34,664 bases of DNA from assembly GCF_049651025.1 (NCBI RefSeq), contig NZ_JBASBH010000097.1:1-34664 (forward strand), given 5' to 3'. Positions 33,887 to 34,664 of this stretch are shown piece after piece; position 1 is the first letter of the stretch, and each line of letters opens with the position of its first letter. The notes beneath the pieces were generated by a model. It ran no database searches. It had not been told where the DNA came from and saw only the letters and a list, made by a program, of their open reading frames with translations. This DNA comes from Parvibaculum sp049651025 (GTDB lineage Bacteria; Pseudomonadota; Alphaproteobacteria; Parvibaculales; Parvibaculaceae). The translations under genes and the position numbers were made by a program.

Positions 33887-34510
33887 TTACTTTGCCACGT
33901 CTTCGCTTCGCTGGACGCCGACATGGTCGACAATACCGAACTCCATGGCCTTTTCAGGGCTCATGAAATTGTCACGCTCCAGCGCGTCCTGAACCTTTTT
34001 CAGGTCCTGGCCTGTGTGCTTGACGTAAATGTTGTTCAGCTTCTCGCGGATGGCGAGCGTCTCGCGGGCGTGAATTTCAATATCGGTCGCCTGACCCTGG
34101 AATCCGCCTGAGGGCTGATGGACCATAATCCGCGAATGCGGCAAGGCGTAACGCATGCCCTTTTCACCGGCGGCGAGAATCAGCGAACCCATCGAAGCGG
34201 CCTGGCCGAGGCAAACCGTCGCAACCGGCGGGCGGATGTGCTGCATGGTGTCGTAAATCGCAAGACCCGATGTCACCACCCCGCCTGGCGAGTTGATGTA
34301 CATGTAGATTTCTTTTTTCGGGTTCTCGGCTTCAAGGAAGAGCAGCTGCGCCGTCACAAGCGTCGCCATGCCGTCTTCAAAGGGACCCGCGATGAAAATG
34401 ATCCGCTCCTTTAGCAGGCGCGAAAAAATGTCATAAGCGCGTTCGCCCCTGTTGGTCTGCTCAACCACCATTGGCACGAGATTCATATAAGTAGCGAGCG
34501 GGTCTTTCAT
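33887..34510 (-). CDS. clpP: ATP-dependent Clp protease proteolytic subunit
   Basis: ClpP is the serine protease that assembles into a tetradecameric chamber and degrades proteins delivered by ClpX or ClpA. The 207-residue protein has the catalytic triad S106 (GQAASMG), H131 (MVHQPSGG) and D180, with spacings identical to E. coli ClpP, and the handle-helix region normal. A short N-terminal propeptide is likely. AGGAGAGAG lies directly before the ATG. The clpP-clpX-lon order is standard. Confidence 0.98.
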   Translation of the reverse strand: MKDPLATYMNLVPMVVEQTNRGERAYDIFSRLLKERIIFIAGPFEDGMATLVTAQLLFLEAENPKKEIYMYINSPGGVVTSGLAIYDTMQHIRPPVATVCLGQAASMGSLILAAGEKGMRYALPHSRIMVHQPSGGFQGQATDIEIHARETLAIREKLNNIYVKHTGQDLKKVQDALERDNFMSPEKAMEFGIVDHVGVQRSEDVAK

Positions 34511-34631
34511 TCTCTCTCCTGAGCGTCAGCGCATCGAAGCCGTGTCTTTATCGAAAGGTATACCGCAACAGTCAGCCACGTCATGGCTTTAACCTGCCAT
34601 AACGGCATAGAGCGATTCGGTAAATGGACGG

Positions 34632-34655
34632 TGCATCATCCTAGCGCAGGATGCA
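34632..34655. repeat. Inverted repeat upstream of clpP
   Basis: TGCATCATCCT (34632-34642) and AGGATGCA (34648-34655) can form a stem with a small bulge, 122 bases before clpP. It could be the end of an upstream gene outside the window or a regulatory site; there is no T-run within view. Confidence 0.3.
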
Positions 34656-34664
34656 TATAAGATA

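Overview
This 34.7-kb window is a GC-rich bacterial chromosome segment from an alphaproteobacterium, most likely of the Hyphomicrobiales (Rhizobiales) or a close relative. The reasons are the gene order clpP-clpX-lon-hup-tRNA-Val-tRNA-Asp-nuoA-N-birA-rnj-DUF1467-proS-lol, a short prolyl-tRNA synthetase without the editing insertion, RNase J with a DUF1467 protein beside it, and a Lon of about 810 residues. I cannot name the species. No insertion sequence, prophage, CRISPR array or integrase was seen.

Layout, from the right end leftwards because most genes are on the minus strand. 34.5-29.1 kb is a protein quality control block: clpP, clpX, lon and the HU-type DNA-binding protein gene, as separate units with recognisable hairpin terminators after clpX, lon and hup. 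28.98-27.7 kb is a plus-strand YcaD-like MFS transporter gene, convergent with hup. 27.57-27.15 kb holds tRNA-Val(TAC) and tRNA-Asp(GTC), each with its own promoter-like sequence. 26.9-12.6 kb is the complete 14-gene nuo operon (nuoA to nuoN in order), for the proton-pumping NADH:quinone oxidoreductase. It runs on, almost without gaps, into birA (biotin ligase), rnj (RNase J) and a DUF1467 membrane protein gene, ending at 9.8 kb.

9.8-5.5 kb is a mixed-strand block that interrupts the otherwise co-directional run. It holds a promoter-hairpins-terminator cassette that looks like a free-standing small RNA, an AzgA-like NCS2 purine permease, a small exported protein of unknown function, a YnfA/UPF0060 membrane protein, and an exported protein of about 555 residues with a possible papain-like Cys/His pair. 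5.4 kb to the left edge is one probable operon: proS, a LolC/LolE-type permease, lolD, and a large membrane-anchored M28 metallopeptidase cut by the window edge.

Functionally the window combines core respiration (complex I), proteolysis (ClpXP, Lon), RNA turnover (RNase J), translation (ProS, two tRNAs) and envelope lipoprotein sorting (Lol). The least explained items are the small RNA candidate at about 9644-9779, the two exported proteins, and inverted repeats in the clpX-clpP spacer. I did not find a convincing multi-gene undescribed system.
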